Below are positions 1-11,465 of a DNA stretch of 64,000 nucleotides, one piece after another. Every line of letters starts with the position of its first letter. Position 1 is the stretch's first letter. A program made the translations under genes and the position numbers. The notes below the pieces were generated by a model. That model ran no database searches. It was given only the letters and a program-made list of their open reading frames with translations, and was not told the DNA's origin. Origin of the DNA: Paguma larvata (taxonomy: Eukaryota > Chordata > Mammalia > Carnivora > Viverridae); NCBI GenBank assembly GCA_030068075.1, contig CM057842.1:42246659-42310658 (forward strand), in the 5' to 3' direction.

Positions 1-1364
1 TTTATTCTAAAATGGACAGTTCTCTTACTGGGCTCTGAACTGATGCAAAGATATGTCCTTCCCTCAGTCATTACAGGTAAATTATGTGTAATTCCATTGA
101 TTTTTCACTTTTATGCAATAGAACCAGGGAGTTCTTACCATTAACCTAATAAATGTACTATTAAATGTAACTAAGATTTCGTATTCTTGAACTAAAATTG
201 ATGTATTCCTAGAGCTTATTCAAGAGTTAAATTTAGTATTCTGTTAAGAATGATGACACTTGGCATCATTTTGAACAAGGAAAGTTGGAATTCCAGCAAT
301 TCTCAATTATGTTTTGCTGTCATTATACTGTTATGTTGTCTTGGGTTAGTTAATGTTTATATTTTGTGCTATTCTTGCTTCTTCATTAATATATTAAGTT
401 GTGTATTAAGTTATAAATATATCGTTATCAATCTAGTTATGACATTTTATATTAATCCTACACTGACTAGCGTTACATGTTACCAACAACAGGACTTTTA
501 GCACATCGATCTCCCACAACTAAACTTTAAAACATATGATACGTTGCAGTTCAAAGTAGAAATTATTAAACCCAGTTTCTTGAACAAGTTTACATGCAAT
601 GTCCCAAATTTTACTGGATTGTATGTCCTGTGAATTTATGCTATTTTAGTATTTCCCAACATATTTTCAAAGTAAGCATAATAAGAAATACTGGGACATA
701 TTTACCTTTATAAGTTTCATTTATATTAAACACACAAAGAAGCACAGATTCTGCTCTCTTTGAGATATGAAAAGAGATTCCTATATGATGCTAGCAACAA
801 ATTTATGGCATTTGATCTTTTTTTCCTCTGGTTCTTGGCTACCCATAAGCCTATTTTTCACTGGAAAGCTCCCATGATCTTTTGCTCTATCTAAGGTGGA
901 AATGAACAAACATCTTTGAGAGCCATGTATATCAAATTACATGAAGGGCTTATACTACAGGACAAGAACTAAGCTCAAGGTGCTTTCTTCATAATATTTA
1001 AAAACATACTATGACCTCTTAGGTGCTCCATAAGTTCGTCATGGTGCTTCAATTTGATCTCAAATATAGGAACAATACCTGTTCATATATTATCACTATT
1101 TCTAAATTAATTCTATACTTGAAGGACTTAGAATCAAACATAACTTTCTATACTTATCCAGTGCACTCTTATAGAGCAAAATTATAAACTTGATAAACTT
1201 GTATGGTTTGGCCTGATGTGGCAAATTAAAAAAAGTAGTAAAATTTTCTCTACAGAAATGAGAAATAAGAATTCCTTAGATCTCCTTCATTTGCTCTGTG
1301 TAGATTATGTGTCCTCAACTTCTACTATATGTTTATTCCACAGGATTTAAGTTGGAATCTTTTA
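1..1364. other. AT-rich unique sequence, nothing recognised
   Basis: No transposon, RNA gene or coding exon could be recognised on either strand. Reading frames here are short, and the one 83-codon frame (250-501) shows no family motif. Highly decayed repeats may be present below what can be seen by eye. Confidence 0.5.
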
Positions 1365-1471
1365 TTAAAAAAAAGAAAAGAAAGAAGGAAAGGAAGGAAG
1401 GGAATGAAGGGAAGGTAGGGAAGAAGGAAAGGAGGGAAGGAGGGAGGGAAAAAAGGAGAGAAGGGAGGGAG
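1365..1471. repeat. GGAA/GGGA-rich purine tract
   Basis: An almost pure purine run on the plus strand built from imperfect AAGG, GGAA and GGGA units after an A-rich lead-in. Lys/Glu/Arg-rich and Ser/Pro/Phe-rich frames over it are by-products of the repeat. Confidence 0.9.
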
Positions 1472-1733
1472 AAGCTTTATAACCAAAACACAAGATCCTT
1501 TGTTTTATGCTAATCAGACTCACAGAGGTACTTAGTGTAGTAAAAAGGAAGTGACTCATAGTTTCAGTCACTGACAAGATGGATATCAGAAACACTTTAT
1601 GTTTTACCCTTTAATCCCAATTTTTATTTGAAACTAAGATAACGAATAAAGATGCCGGTGCATCCAATGAGAAATATATCTTTACCCTGGTGTGTCTTAC
1701 CAATTAATGCTAATTGGCTTCATTAAACCATTG

Positions 1734-1895
1734 CAGTGCTTCTCAAACTCTGACATGCTTAAGAATCACCTGGATAGCTGGTTCATATAAATTCAGGTCC
1801 CCATCCTTAGAAATTCAGAAGGGGTTTGGTGGGGCCTCAAATTTGCTCTTATAACAACTTCCAAACAGTGCTGGCATGGGTGGTCAAAGAACTAC
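1734..1895 (+). mobile_element. MER5A-type hAT-Charlie DNA transposon fragment
   Basis: Begins with the family's terminal sequence (cagtgcttctcaaactctg), followed by the 'gaatcacctgg' block, a 'ggtccccatcc' middle and a 'aacaacttccaaacagtgctgg' part. These match in order the short non-autonomous MER5A element shared by placental mammals. The right end is eroded, so the boundary is approximate. It has no coding capacity. Confidence 0.8.
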
Positions 1896-1950
1896 ATGTA
1901 AGTAACATTAAAGTTCACTGACATGCAAGATGTTATAAATTATAAATCTT

Positions 1951-2109
1951 GGGGCACCTGGGTGGCTCAGTTGGTTAAGTGTACAACCCTTGAGGTCAGC
2001 TCAAATCATTACCTCATGTGGCATTGAGTTTGAACCCAACGGATTCTTTCTCTCCCTCTCTCTGCCCCTCCTGTGCTTGTGCATCGTCTCTCCTAAAAAT
2101 AAATATTTC
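1951..2109 (+). mobile_element. SINEC_Fc-type SINE, internally shortened (first of tandem pair)
   Basis: Starts with the tRNA-like head (ggggcacctgggtggctcag) and ends with the TC-rich tract and an AATAAA-containing tail. The middle of the body ('gctctgtgctgacagctcagagcctg') is missing. A second SINE follows directly from its tail at 2110. Confidence 0.9.
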
Positions 2110-2344
2110 GGGGCACTTGGGTGGCTCAGTCGGTTGTGCATCCGACTTCAGCCCTGATCATGATCTCACCGTTCGTGGGTTTGAGACCCATCTAGAGCTC
2201 TGTGTTGACAGCTCAGAGCCTGGAAATTGCTTCAGATTCTCTGTCTCCCTCTCTCTCTGCCCCTCCTCCACTTGTGCTCAGTCTCTCAAAAATAAGCACT
2301 AAATATTTGTTAATAAATATTTATACATAAATAAATAAATAAAA
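2110..2344 (+). mobile_element. SINEC_Fc-type SINE (second of tandem pair)
   Basis: Full-length head, body, pyrimidine tract and long A/T-rich tail with AATAAA units. It begins immediately after the tail of the preceding SINE and lies in the same orientation, consistent with insertion into that A-rich tail. Confidence 0.93.
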
Positions 2345-3449
2345 TCTTCTCTAAGAAACACTTAACTTGGCCATGCAAAACACAATGACTAGATTATCAT
2401 TAATTAGCAGTGATTGCTGTTATCAAAGGTATTATTCTTGTGTAATCAAAAACAAGAGATGACCATTTATAGTAAAATAAAATAGTATAAATAAAATAGA
2501 AACAGAAGAAAATAGCTCAGTTTTCATTTTAGAATTTGATATTACTGAAATTGTTTTTCTATCCACATGCTCTCAAATATATTATTAAGTATTAAATATC
2601 TGCAATAGCTATTTGGAAGTGGAAAAAGTGATATATTTTCTATAATGGTATAAACTAGAAAAAAGTAGAGAGATAGTTTGGGTTCGATCTTAGAGACAAT
2701 TTGATAAACATACTACTTTTTAGAATTTAACAATGCTATTTCATAAAAGAGAAGGAAAAAAATCTGAGTATTAAAGACTTCTCCCTGGCATGTATCTCAG
2801 ATTTTTCCTGGAAAATGGCACCAATAGCATTTTCCCAAGATTATGTTAGGGCTTCGTTGTAAGTCTGTAGAGGGAAGGAAAGAGTGCCATCTACTGAATA
2901 AGCTGAATGCTGGCTGCAACTTAGTGTGCACATCTTGACTGCCCGGACTTAACCTTAACACCTTAAGAAAAAAATGTTCAAATCTGTCCATAAGACATTA
3001 AGAACAAAATACCCAGAAATAATGCCTTTTGGATTTAGACCTCTAAAGGACTTGAAGTTGTTAATTTGTTTAAATCATCATGGAGTAATCGTGCGTTATC
3101 CTTACACAAGAATATCGGGAGGCCCCATCTGCTGAATCCAAGGCCAGAAGAGAGATGAAAATTACCACCGTCTTCTGAGTCTGTAGAAGGAAGGTAGGAG
3201 AAAGCATCCAAACCAGAATAAAAGCCTGTTTATTTTTTATCGGAAACTGTAAAACCACTTCGTCTCCTCAACCAGGTGGTAGTTTATAATATTCTCTTCA
3301 AATTTAAACCCATTTAATCTAAAAAATCTCCAAACCTATACTTAGTTCAGTTAATTAATGAGATTCAGTAAAACCAAGATTCTTCACCTAAAAATCTGAT
3401 TTAACATATAACAAAGGCACTATAAAATAACACTATAAAATAACTTTCT
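2345..3449. other. AT-rich sequence without recognised features
   Basis: No repeat family or coding signal recognised. Minus-strand frames of about 60 codons at 2797-2991 and 3070-3258 show no domain motif and are not called as genes. Confidence 0.5.
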
Positions 3450-3660
3450 AGAGTATAGATTCTGGAAATATTGAATGATTCAAACATTGATCTGCCACCT
3501 ATTAGCTACATGGTTTGTACGCTTATTCGTACCTTAGTTGCTAATCTGTAAAACGTGGATTATACTTTCAGAGCTATTATGAGAGAAATAAAATAATAAA
3601 ATAAGTGAAAGTACCTTGAGTAAGCACTCAATAAATACAAGTTGCCACTAACATTTATCA
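3450..3660 (-). mobile_element. MIR-type SINE fragment
   Basis: Read on the plus strand it shows the reverse-complement MIR pattern: 'attagctacatgg', then 'gctaatctgtaaaacgtgg', then the closing 'gagtaagcactcaataaata'. Diverged, so the edges are approximate. Confidence 0.75.
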
Positions 3661-5785
3661 GAATCTCTTAGAAGTTATGTAACCCTGAGGAAACCCTAAG
3701 GGCACAAAGCTGAATAGCAAGATAACTGAAAGTCTATCCAAGTGTAATTCAATTTTGAAAATATAATAAAAATTTTAAGGGCTTTTCTCTACATTATATA
3801 CAAAGTTACTAACGCTAAATTCAATAGTTTTTTTCATAAAAGCTTGGCAGATATGTTGTCAATCAAACTGGAAAAACCATTACTCATTTAATATGTTTAT
3901 TTTATAATGTCAAATTAATTTAACTGAATGAGAAACTTTACTTTTGCTATTCCTCCACCCCAAAGATTTCTTGCACAGAGGACCTCTTTCCTTTCAAACA
4001 CTGAAGTCAAACTGAATGATCTAAATAATATATTCTGAGGGTATCTTCGCATTTCCTTATAGAGATTTTTGTTTTATTTTAAATTAAATTGCTTATATAA
4101 TATTCTACTCTATTAAACTGATCAGAATATAGCTAAAAATTCATTACATAAGTTATAAAAATTATTTTACTCTTTTATAAATAATCATACTCAAAAACAG
4201 AGAAATAATTTTAAAATGGAAATATTAGCTTTTAACATAAATAATTGTTGGCTGTCAACAATCCAGGTTCTTTCCAAATAGCAAGATCAGGAGAGAGCTA
4301 TGACAGTGAGTAAGATATTTATTAGATTTCAGGCTATTTATAATAAGGGATAATGCAGCCTTACATGAATCACCATGGCTTCTGATTAGTTTATTCTTTA
4401 TTATCTGTAAGTTATTTTAACATACGTTAGCAGGGGCTCCATGTGTCTGTGTTTGTATATATCTAGATACAGATAACTGAATGAGAAATAAAGCCTTCTG
4501 GGGGCTTGCTCACATTTAGAAGTCTCCCTCAGTGAAAATTCACACACCAAATGTAGCTTCAGTACGTAGAATATTTGTTCATTATCTAATTAACATTAAG
4601 AGTGTTAATGGTGGCCTTTCACTGATTGAATTGTTAGGATTCAACAAAGGAGTCTGTCTGGAAAACTGTAGAGAAGGTCCCATCCTTGCACAAATTGTAG
4701 ATTTGTGTTCATGTAAGAACCTAGAAGTATTGGCCTTTTGAACAATGTCCTGAACTCGATGCATAATTGCTGATTATGACACTTTTGGTTACCTTGCTCC
4801 GACCAGATGTTTACACTTCTCCTTCCATTAGAAGATTGGTATGAACATGGTGTCATAAAAGGCATGGTTGGAATACCTTATTGGACAGAGAGCTAAGGCT
4901 TCATTAACCTTACTGGAAAAGTAGGATGGGAATTACTGTGACTGTTTGCTATAACCATTTGAACATGCTTGCTCTGAGTCCTGGGAAGAAATTTGAGGGA
5001 GATGGGACCATTTCAGCTCTTGCCCCTCTTACTCATAGTAGGGTAACATGGACTTTTACCAATCAGAACAACCTTGTACTTACGAATTGCCACAATTGAT
5101 TAGGTCAGGGAGACTAAGATTTACGTTCTTGGAAGAATTTAATAATCTCAGTTTTTTCATAACTGTTTACTTGTTAAATGGAATTGTCAATCTGATAGGC
5201 AGTTTTAGTTCTGAAACCTGTAAGTCATATTTGAGACTTTAACTCGATGGGAAGAAAAGTTTGTTTCTATCATGTTTTCTGTGAATTATGTTTACTACTA
5301 ATAATAGGTACACTAATAATATCTTTGATATTTGATCTGTTATTGATTTCATCTTACATTCTAAGAGTTTTACTTTCTAAAAGATGAAATGCTTCAACAT
5401 TGGCTTTGTGTTTCAGTAAGAACATCATCTTTACAAAGCATCTTAACTGCTGGTTCTTTCAGCTCTGTATACAGTTATTTGATTTGAGAGAGGTAGGGAA
5501 GTGGGTGGGAGATGGAGGAACGGAAGGAGAGAGATTGAGAGAAAGATTACATACAGACATGTCTAGGTCAAGGTGATTATGGATCATTTCGGGTGGATGC
5601 TCGTGAGAGATATAAACTGAAAACAAGATACAAGACGGTGAGACCACACTCGTTAGAAGCTATAGGTACTGGCCCTATGCTTTTAGTATCTATATAATAA
5701 AGAGATCTTATATCTATTTTAAAATTTGCAAAGGACTTTTTCAGTAAGATACTACTTGTTTTTTAATGATCTTGTAATTAGGACA
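3661..5785. other. Unique AT-rich sequence, nothing recognised
   Basis: About 2.1 kb with no identifiable transposon, RNA or exon. Short frames on both strands at 4532-4865, 5048-5242 and 5459-5647 have no family signature. Confidence 0.45.
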
Positions 5786-5900
5786 GTCAAGAAATTATAT
5801 CCATCTCCAGTTTCTAGAAGAGGAAACTAAGTCACTGAGTAACTTGACTACTTGCTAGAACTGGATCTTATATTAAAGTTTTCTGAATCTACCTGAGGAA
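5786..5900 (+). mobile_element. MIR-type SINE fragment
   Basis: Contains a decayed copy of the MIR core ('gaggaaactaagtcactgag' followed by 'taacttgactacttgctag' and 'aactggatctta'). Confidence 0.6.
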
Positions 5901-6537
5901 TCTTGACCTAACAGGTATGACCTGGCGTTGAAATATCTTTAGGATCTTTATACTTCTGTTGCTATTGAGCTGGCCATATTTCCAGCTTTATATTTATATG
6001 TTCATTACAGAAGTAAATTATCATGCCTTATTTCAATTCAGGATTCTATTCTGAGGAGACTTAAAGATTTTCTGGTTTAATAACATTACCTCTGTGTAAA
6101 CGTTGTCTGCATTGTAGAGTTAACTCTTTTGAAATGACCACACACACAAACACACAAAAACAGTAGGTCACATCATCTGTACACTCACAATTATATTTAT
6201 TCATTTATGTACAGTGTGTTCCAGCAACTGTCATTTGATGAGTGTAGGGATGTTCAGCTGCAGGAAAATGAATACTACTGATAAAAAATACATCACTCTT
6301 TGAATGTCTTTACCTGTCAGACTAAACTTTGTTAAATCTAGAAGTGTTTGTTTTTAATTAGGGTATTCTGTATGTATCCTGGTGTGCAGCCTTTTTGCTA
6401 AGGTCATGAATAATAAGATAATGAAATGTCTAAAACACTTATTACTGTGTTAATTCCGTTCATAACTCATAGAAGTATTCATTATAATGTATGAAATGTT
6501 GTTTTTCTTCTTTTAAGAAATTGTTATATATAGTATT
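5901..6537. other. No recognised feature
   Basis: AT-rich sequence with a short CA-rich patch near 6140-6158. It ends at the left target duplication of the next SINE. Confidence 0.5.
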
Positions 6538-6555
6538 TCATTCCCAGAGGTTCTT

Positions 6556-6792
6556 TTTTTCTAATTTTCTCTTTTTTAATGTTTATTTTTGAGAGAGAGA
6601 GCACATGAGCAAGCATGAGCAGGGGAGGGGCAGAGAGAGAGAGAGAGAGAGAGGGAGACACAGAATCTGAAGCAGACTCCAGGCTCTGAGCTGTCTGCAC
6701 AGAGCCCAACGCGGGGCTCAAACTCACAAACTTTGAAATCATGAACTGAGCTGAAGTCGGATGCTTCACCGACTGAGTCATCTGGGCGCCCC
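6556..6792 (-). mobile_element. SINEC_Fc-type SINE with 18-bp target duplication
   Basis: Minus-strand copy: T-rich tail at the left, GA tract, 'ctgagctgtctgcacagagc' body and a complete head ending 'ctgggcgcccc'. It is flanked by perfect 18-bp direct repeats (TCATTCCCAGAGGTTCTT, 6538-6555 and 6793-6810), the hallmark of L1-mediated insertion. Confidence 0.96.
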
Positions 6793-6810
6793 TCATTCCC
6801 AGAGGTTCTT

Positions 6811-7139
6811 AACCCTTTTCAGATGATTTCAAAACACATCTGTGTTTTATTTAAAAATTTTAAAAGACAGTTAATATTCAGTCTTCTGGTAACTTGAAGC
6901 ATTCTGTTATATATAGCAAATTAATTCATCTATCAGAACCGACTTTCCTTTTCCTTGTCTTAGTTGGATCTGAATCTCATTCATCTTTATAATTGGATTT
7001 TTTTTATCTCTTTTCTCTTGGGCAAGCTCTTATGGGGGGAAAAGAATACAGTTCCTAATCAAGGCCATAGGATCCCTACATAGGCCTCTTGTCCTGAACT
7101 GAGGATTGCTGACACAGAGAAACTCCACCCTAGTGGATG
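6811..7139. other. No recognised feature
   Basis: Unclassified AT-rich spacer between a SINE and an MIR fragment. Confidence 0.5.
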
Positions 7140-7370
7140 TGAACTTCTTCTTCCACCATTTAGCGTTTGAGTGACCTTGGGCCAGTTATTTTAAAGTTCT
7201 TGTGCTTCTATTTTTTCATCTGTAACAAAGGTGCCATTATAATATTTACCTCATAATAATATTCTAAAACTGTTTCTAGAATAACACTAAAAAAAAAACT
7301 AGCCATGTAAAGTTCTTAGAACAAATATCTGGCACATGGTAAGTGTTTTAATTAACGTTAGCCAGTATTA
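7140..7370 (-). mobile_element. MIR-type SINE, nearly full length
   Basis: On the plus strand: 'gtgaccttgggccagttatt', 'tttttcatctgtaacaaagg', 'atatttacctcataataata' and 'tggcacatggtaagtgtttt', in the order of a reverse-complement MIR. One of the better preserved MIR copies here. Confidence 0.82.
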
Positions 7371-7814
7371 GTACCATTGTCACTTTGCTGCCACTGAATT
7401 CTCTGTATCTAATTGACTTTATTTTCTAAACCATTCATGATATGGCTTATTTTGGTACCACTGGGAGTGCTGCCATCTTCTCAAACATAAAGTAATTGAG
7501 AACAATTCAGAATAAATTAGACCTCTGAAGATATGTCAACACCTTCACTGGAAACTCATTTTCAAAAAGCCTGCTACCTCTAGGTGCTGCTGCCAGGTTA
7601 GGAGGCGTTCTTTGGAAATCTATTTGTTTTCACATTCTTATTTTCTTTTAACCTATCTATTCAAATATTAAGAAGAATTTTGCTCAAACACATTAAATTT
7701 GCCATTGATTTAATGGGTCACATCCATTGCGAGGTGGAAAGTAATTCAAATGTTGGAGTAGCATTAATTCCTCTTCCTGGCTTTTGACAAGGCATCTTGG
7801 CATAACAATTGAGT
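7371..7814. other. No recognised feature
   Basis: Unclassified sequence between two MIR fragments. Confidence 0.5.
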
Positions 7815-7990
7815 TGAGAGTGAAAGAAAGTTTTGGAATTCTGTTGTGTGGGTTCAGACTTTGTCTTTGCTACTTTCTGACAGGGCCACCTCAGGGTCCT
7901 AATCTGAAAAATTGAAATAATAATAGCAGTTACCTGTCTTTAGGACTACTGTGAAGAGCTGTTGCAGGAAAACCACTAAAAGGAGGGTGC
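7815..7990 (-). mobile_element. MIR-type SINE fragment
   Basis: Reverse-complement MIR pattern: 'tgtgggttcagactttgtct', 'tgctactttctgaca', 'taatctgaaaaattgaaata' and 'cctgtctttaggac'. Confidence 0.68.
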
Positions 7991-8354
7991 AGAACACAGG
8001 AAGTTAATATTTTGTGTCCACAGTTATGTCAAGTATGATTTCTACTGTGCTAGATTTCAGGGAAGACTAATGTTTCACAATTAGTAGAATATGCCAATCA
8101 TACCACTGTACTTAGAGAGAGAGAGACTTGAGACTTTCTCTCACAAAATTCTCTTATTGAAAAGTGAATTTTCTTTTCTTTTTGAAAAGTAAAAAGAGTC
8201 CTGAGAACTGAGAAGAATGGCCCAGTAAGCAGAGTAACTCTAATTTGGCCACAAAGTTTTCTCACCATTTTATTGCACTATTATCTGCATATGTGCTGCA
8301 ACCCTATCTGATTTGTTTCAGGCTGTTTTAGACTGCCATGCAGGGCCAAGATAA
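7991..8354. other. No recognised feature
   Basis: Unclassified sequence, with a short GA run near 8116-8127. Confidence 0.5.
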
Positions 8355-8371
8355 CTCTTTTTCCAATTTTA

Positions 8372-8585
8372 TTTTTTTAATATATTTATTTATCTTGAGA
8401 GAGACAGAGATAGCATGAGTAGGGGAGAGGCAGAGAGAGAGAGAGAGGAGAGAGAGAATCCCAAGCAGGCTCCTCGCTGCCAGCACAGAGTCTGACTTGG
8501 AGCACAAACCCACAAAATCACACGATCATGACCTGAGCCGAAACCAAGAGTCAGAGGCTTACCTGACTCAGCCACCCAGGCTCCC
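8372..8585 (-). mobile_element. SINEC_Fc-type SINE, variant subfamily, 17-bp duplication
   Basis: Tail, GA tract, an 'aatcccaagcaggctcc' body and a head ending 'cagccacccaggctcccc'. The 'aatcccaagcagg' and 'caagagtcagaggctta' blocks separate it from the main form and recur in the copies at 42209 and partly at 18356. Perfect 17-bp target repeats lie at 8355-8371 and 8586-8602. Confidence 0.95.
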
Positions 8586-8791
8586 CTCTTTTTCCAATTT
8601 TAGAAATTAGGTAACTTGTGCCCACATTTTCTGTGCTTTTTTTCCTATGATGATTGATCAGAAATGCAAGAATTAAAATAAGGTTCTCCTACATGGATTG
8701 TTGGTGGAAGGTTACAAAATATACTAACTAGACTTTAATGAAATGAAAAAGTGGATTCTCTACACTGCCTTTCATCTTTAAAAAATACAGG

Positions 8792-9020
8792 GTCGGGGTG
8801 CCTGGGTGGCTCTGTCAGTTGAGTATCCGACTTCAACTCAGGCCATGATTTCATGGTTCGTGAGTTTGAGCCCCGCATGGGGCTCTTGGCTAACAGCTCA
8901 GAGCCTGAGCCTGCTTCAGATTCTGTATCTCGTTCTCTCTCTCTCTGCCTGTCACTTCATCATGATCTGTGTCTCTCACTCTCAAAAATAAAGAAACATT
9001 TAAAAAAACTAAAAAAAAAA
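8792..9020 (+). mobile_element. SINEC_Fc-type SINE
   Basis: Full head, body, TC tract and A-rich tail. Target repeats AAAAAATACAGG at 8780-8791 and 9018-9029; the right copy merges into the A tail, so the tail end is approximate. Confidence 0.93.
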
Positions 9021-9039
9021 AAATACAGGTTAAAAGAAT

Positions 9040-9485
9040 TTTTTAGATCTGTGCCATCCATTAGAGTAGCCACTAGCCACATACACTTACTTATATTTTA
9101 TTTTAAATCAGTTAAAGGCTTAAAAGCTTAAAAAATTAGGGCACCTGGGTAGTTCAGTTGGCTAGGCATCCAGCTTTGACTCAGGTCCTGATCTCGTGGC
9201 TCATGAGTTGAAGCCCGGCATTGGGCTCTCTGCTGTCAGCACAGAGCCCACTTCAGATCCTCTGTCTCCTTCTCTCTCTACTCCTCCCCTAGCACTCTCT
9301 CTCTCTCAAAACTATAAAATAAACAGTTTTTTTAAAGAAAATTTAAAAGTAAGTTCCTCCATTGCCCCAGCCATATGTCAAGTGCTTGATAGCCGCAAGT
9401 GGCTCCTGGCTACCATAGCGGACAGTTCAGATGGACATATCCAACGTCACAGAAAGGACTACTGGATGGTGCTTCTCTAGAGCAT
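9040..9485. mobile_element. hAT-Charlie-type DNA transposon fragment, split by a SINE
   Basis: Left part carries 'gtagccactagccacatac' and right part 'agtggctcctggctaccata' plus 'gcggacagttcagatgg'. These are the inverted halves of a known short hAT-like element whose ends read 'ctgtccaatagaac'. The SINE at 9139-9345 lies between them. The exact family name is uncertain. Confidence 0.6.
9139..9345 (+). mobile_element. SINEC_Fc-type SINE inside an older DNA transposon
   Basis: Head (gggcacctgggtagttcagt), shortened body, pyrimidine tract and A-rich tail. It splits the hAT-like fragment and is therefore younger. Target repeats were not clear in the A-rich flanks. Confidence 0.9.
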
Positions 9486-9670
9486 TATAGTTAGTAGAGT
9501 AGGTTGCACAGTCAGAAGTACAATAGAGAAGTGTTTTCACAAAATGTGAAAATGGGCTTACACCATGATAAACAAAATAATAGCCCAGAGTGGTTAGAGA
9601 ATTTAGTCCAGTCCCATCATTCAATATGCAATGAACGGTTTTTACTTTGTGATATGAGAAACATATCCTA

Positions 9671-9763
9671 GAAGGAAGGAAGGAAGGAAGGAAGGAAGGA
9701 AGGAAGGAAGGAAGGAAGGAAGGGAGGAAGGAAGGAAAGAAGGAAGGAAAGAAGGAAGGAAAA
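9671..9763. repeat. (GGAA)n microsatellite
   Basis: About 23 tetranucleotide units, pure at the left and interrupted by GGGA and AAGA units at the right. The minus-strand frame crossing it encodes a Phe-Pro-Ser repeat and is an artefact. Confidence 0.97.
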
Positions 9764-10319
9764 TACGGCACACTCTAAGGGGGAAATAAAGAAGGCAAAC
9801 ATTAAACTAATTCTGATGTAGGCTCACCTGATTTTCTAATTTATTTACAAGCATCTTTGAAGTGTTTTCAACTTTCAGAGTCACAACAGGGCTTTTCCAA
9901 TCAATATTTATGTTACTTACATTACACTTGGAAAGCAGGTAACACTTTCAAATGCCGATATATACGGAAGAAGATCATTTTGGCTCGAGACTGAGTCTAT
10001 ACATGGAAAATGTCCGTGTTGATATAATTCCACAGTTCACCATGATGAATTTTAAACAGGAGATACATTTTTATGCGCTTAGATTTTATTTTGGCAGTAA
10101 AATATCTAATGATTATTCAAATTGGGGTAAAGTATAAAATATCATTAAGAGTTCTGCCTAAGTGCTTAGGAATTCAATCTTAACTCTGTCTATTGCTCTT
10201 TACTGTGGATCTAATTAATAACAGTAGTTTCCAGCCTTGAAGTCAGGAAGAGAGGTTGGGTACTTTGCCCTCACAAGTCTGACCTTTGACACTAACGATA
10301 ATCCTTATGTTGGAATTGT
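9764..10319. other. No recognised feature
   Basis: Unclassified AT-rich sequence. A 61-codon plus-strand frame at 9952-10137 has no recognisable motif. Confidence 0.5.
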
Positions 10320-10530
10320 GCTTTAGAATTTGCAAAATGCTTTCAGGCATTGTTTTCACATAAAATCGGTCAGTCCACTTACCTCTGAAACAGGCTCATG
10401 AAAGAGACAGGTGTTTTACCATTGTTAGCTTAGAAACATGGAAACTTATGTTACAGAATTAAGTTATCTATCCCGAAAATTCATGGAGATAAGTAGAACT
10501 CAAGGGACATGCTGCCTTCCTAAGCATCTT
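10320..10530 (+). mobile_element. Probable MIR-type SINE fragment
   Basis: Degraded pattern 'gaatttgcaaaatgctttca', then 'ttgttttcacat', 'aaacatggaaactt' and 'aattaagttatctatccc', in MIR order. Weak but ordered similarity. Confidence 0.5.
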
Positions 10531-11114
10531 GTAACCTGCACCGGTTGCTACCACCAGATTTCAGCCTAGACATGGAAAAAGAGTGAAGAATAATACGGAA
10601 AAAAGAGAAGAGAGGAAATGGGCAAAAATGGGAGACAAGCCATAAAAATTCATACTCTTAAAATAATTAGCATAAGGAAGCTTGACTGTAAAATGCAATG
10701 TGATACTCTCAATGGGATCCTGAAATAGAGAAAGGGCAATAGATTAAAACCTAAGTAAAGTTGGAAAATGTATGGACTTCAGTTAGTAATGATATATTAA
10801 TATCGGTTTGCTAATTGTAACAAATGAACCAAAGTATAGAAAATGTTAATAATAGGAAAATTAGGTGTAGGATACTTTAAAACTTTTTGTACTACTCTTG
10901 CAATTTTATATCAATCGAAACTTTTCTAAAAGAAAAGAAGTATTCAAAAAAAGTCTTTGGTAGGAGTATATACCTACCAAAACCTATATACCTACCAAAA
11001 GTATATACATCCAAAACCTCTCACGGTTCACAATGCAAGGCTACAAGTTGCACTTGGCTCACTTTCTTGTTGAAGAGATGTAGTTTCCATTCGAGGATGT
11101 GTGTTTTGTTTGCT
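10531..11114. other. Unclassified sequence with a small hairpin and short tandem repeat
   Basis: Mostly unrecognised. At 10956-10964 and 10973-10981 there is a perfect 9-bp inverted repeat (TTTGGTAGG / CCTACCAAA) with an 8-bp spacer. Three imperfect 17-18-bp units (tatatacctaccaaaa...) run from 10967 to 11018. Confidence 0.6.
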
Positions 11115-11349
11115 GACACTGTAGAATAGGTTTGTTGAACTAAGACCTATGGGCCAAACCCAGCCCATCTCCTCCTTTCATAACTAAAATTATATTTAAC
11201 ACGGCCAAGCTCATACATTTACATAATATGCCTGGCTCTTTTGTGCTACCAGTGGCAGAGGTGACTAATTATGAGAGACACCACATGGTGCACAAAACCT
11301 AAAATATTTACTACCCAGCCCTTTATAGAAAAAGTTTTCAAAACACTGG
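11115..11349 (+). mobile_element. hAT-type non-autonomous DNA transposon (gggtcggcaaact class)
   Basis: Contains in order 'tgggccaaacccagcccatc', 'aacacggccaagctcataca', 'tgtgctaccagtggcagag', 'gcacaaaacctaaaatattt' and 'ccctttatagaaaaagtttt'. This matches a widespread mammalian element with 'ggtcggcaaact' ends. Ancient and non-coding; the family number was not assigned. Confidence 0.72.
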
Positions 11350-11379
11350 TATAAAACATTAAATTCTCTGTTTTTCATC

Positions 11380-11465
11380 AACAGCTATTTATTTATTTCT
11401 TGAATGCCTACCAGGTGCCAGGCACTCTTCTATGCAAAAGGTGTTCCAAACACTCTACCCTTTAT
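11380..11465 (+). mobile_element. MIR/L2-like fragment
   Basis: Shows 'tatttatttcttgaatgcct' and 'accaggtgccaggcactctt', the 'attgagcacctactatgtgccaggcac'-like start of ancient SINE/LINE elements. Short and diverged. Confidence 0.45.

Noticed and set aside
9427..9771. 114-codon minus-strand frame rich in Phe-Pro-Ser
   Set aside because: Translation of the (GGAA)n microsatellite plus flank; low-complexity artefact.
10956..11018. Possible CRISPR-like array
   Set aside because: Only three imperfect adjacent units with no spacers, and the genome is mammalian.
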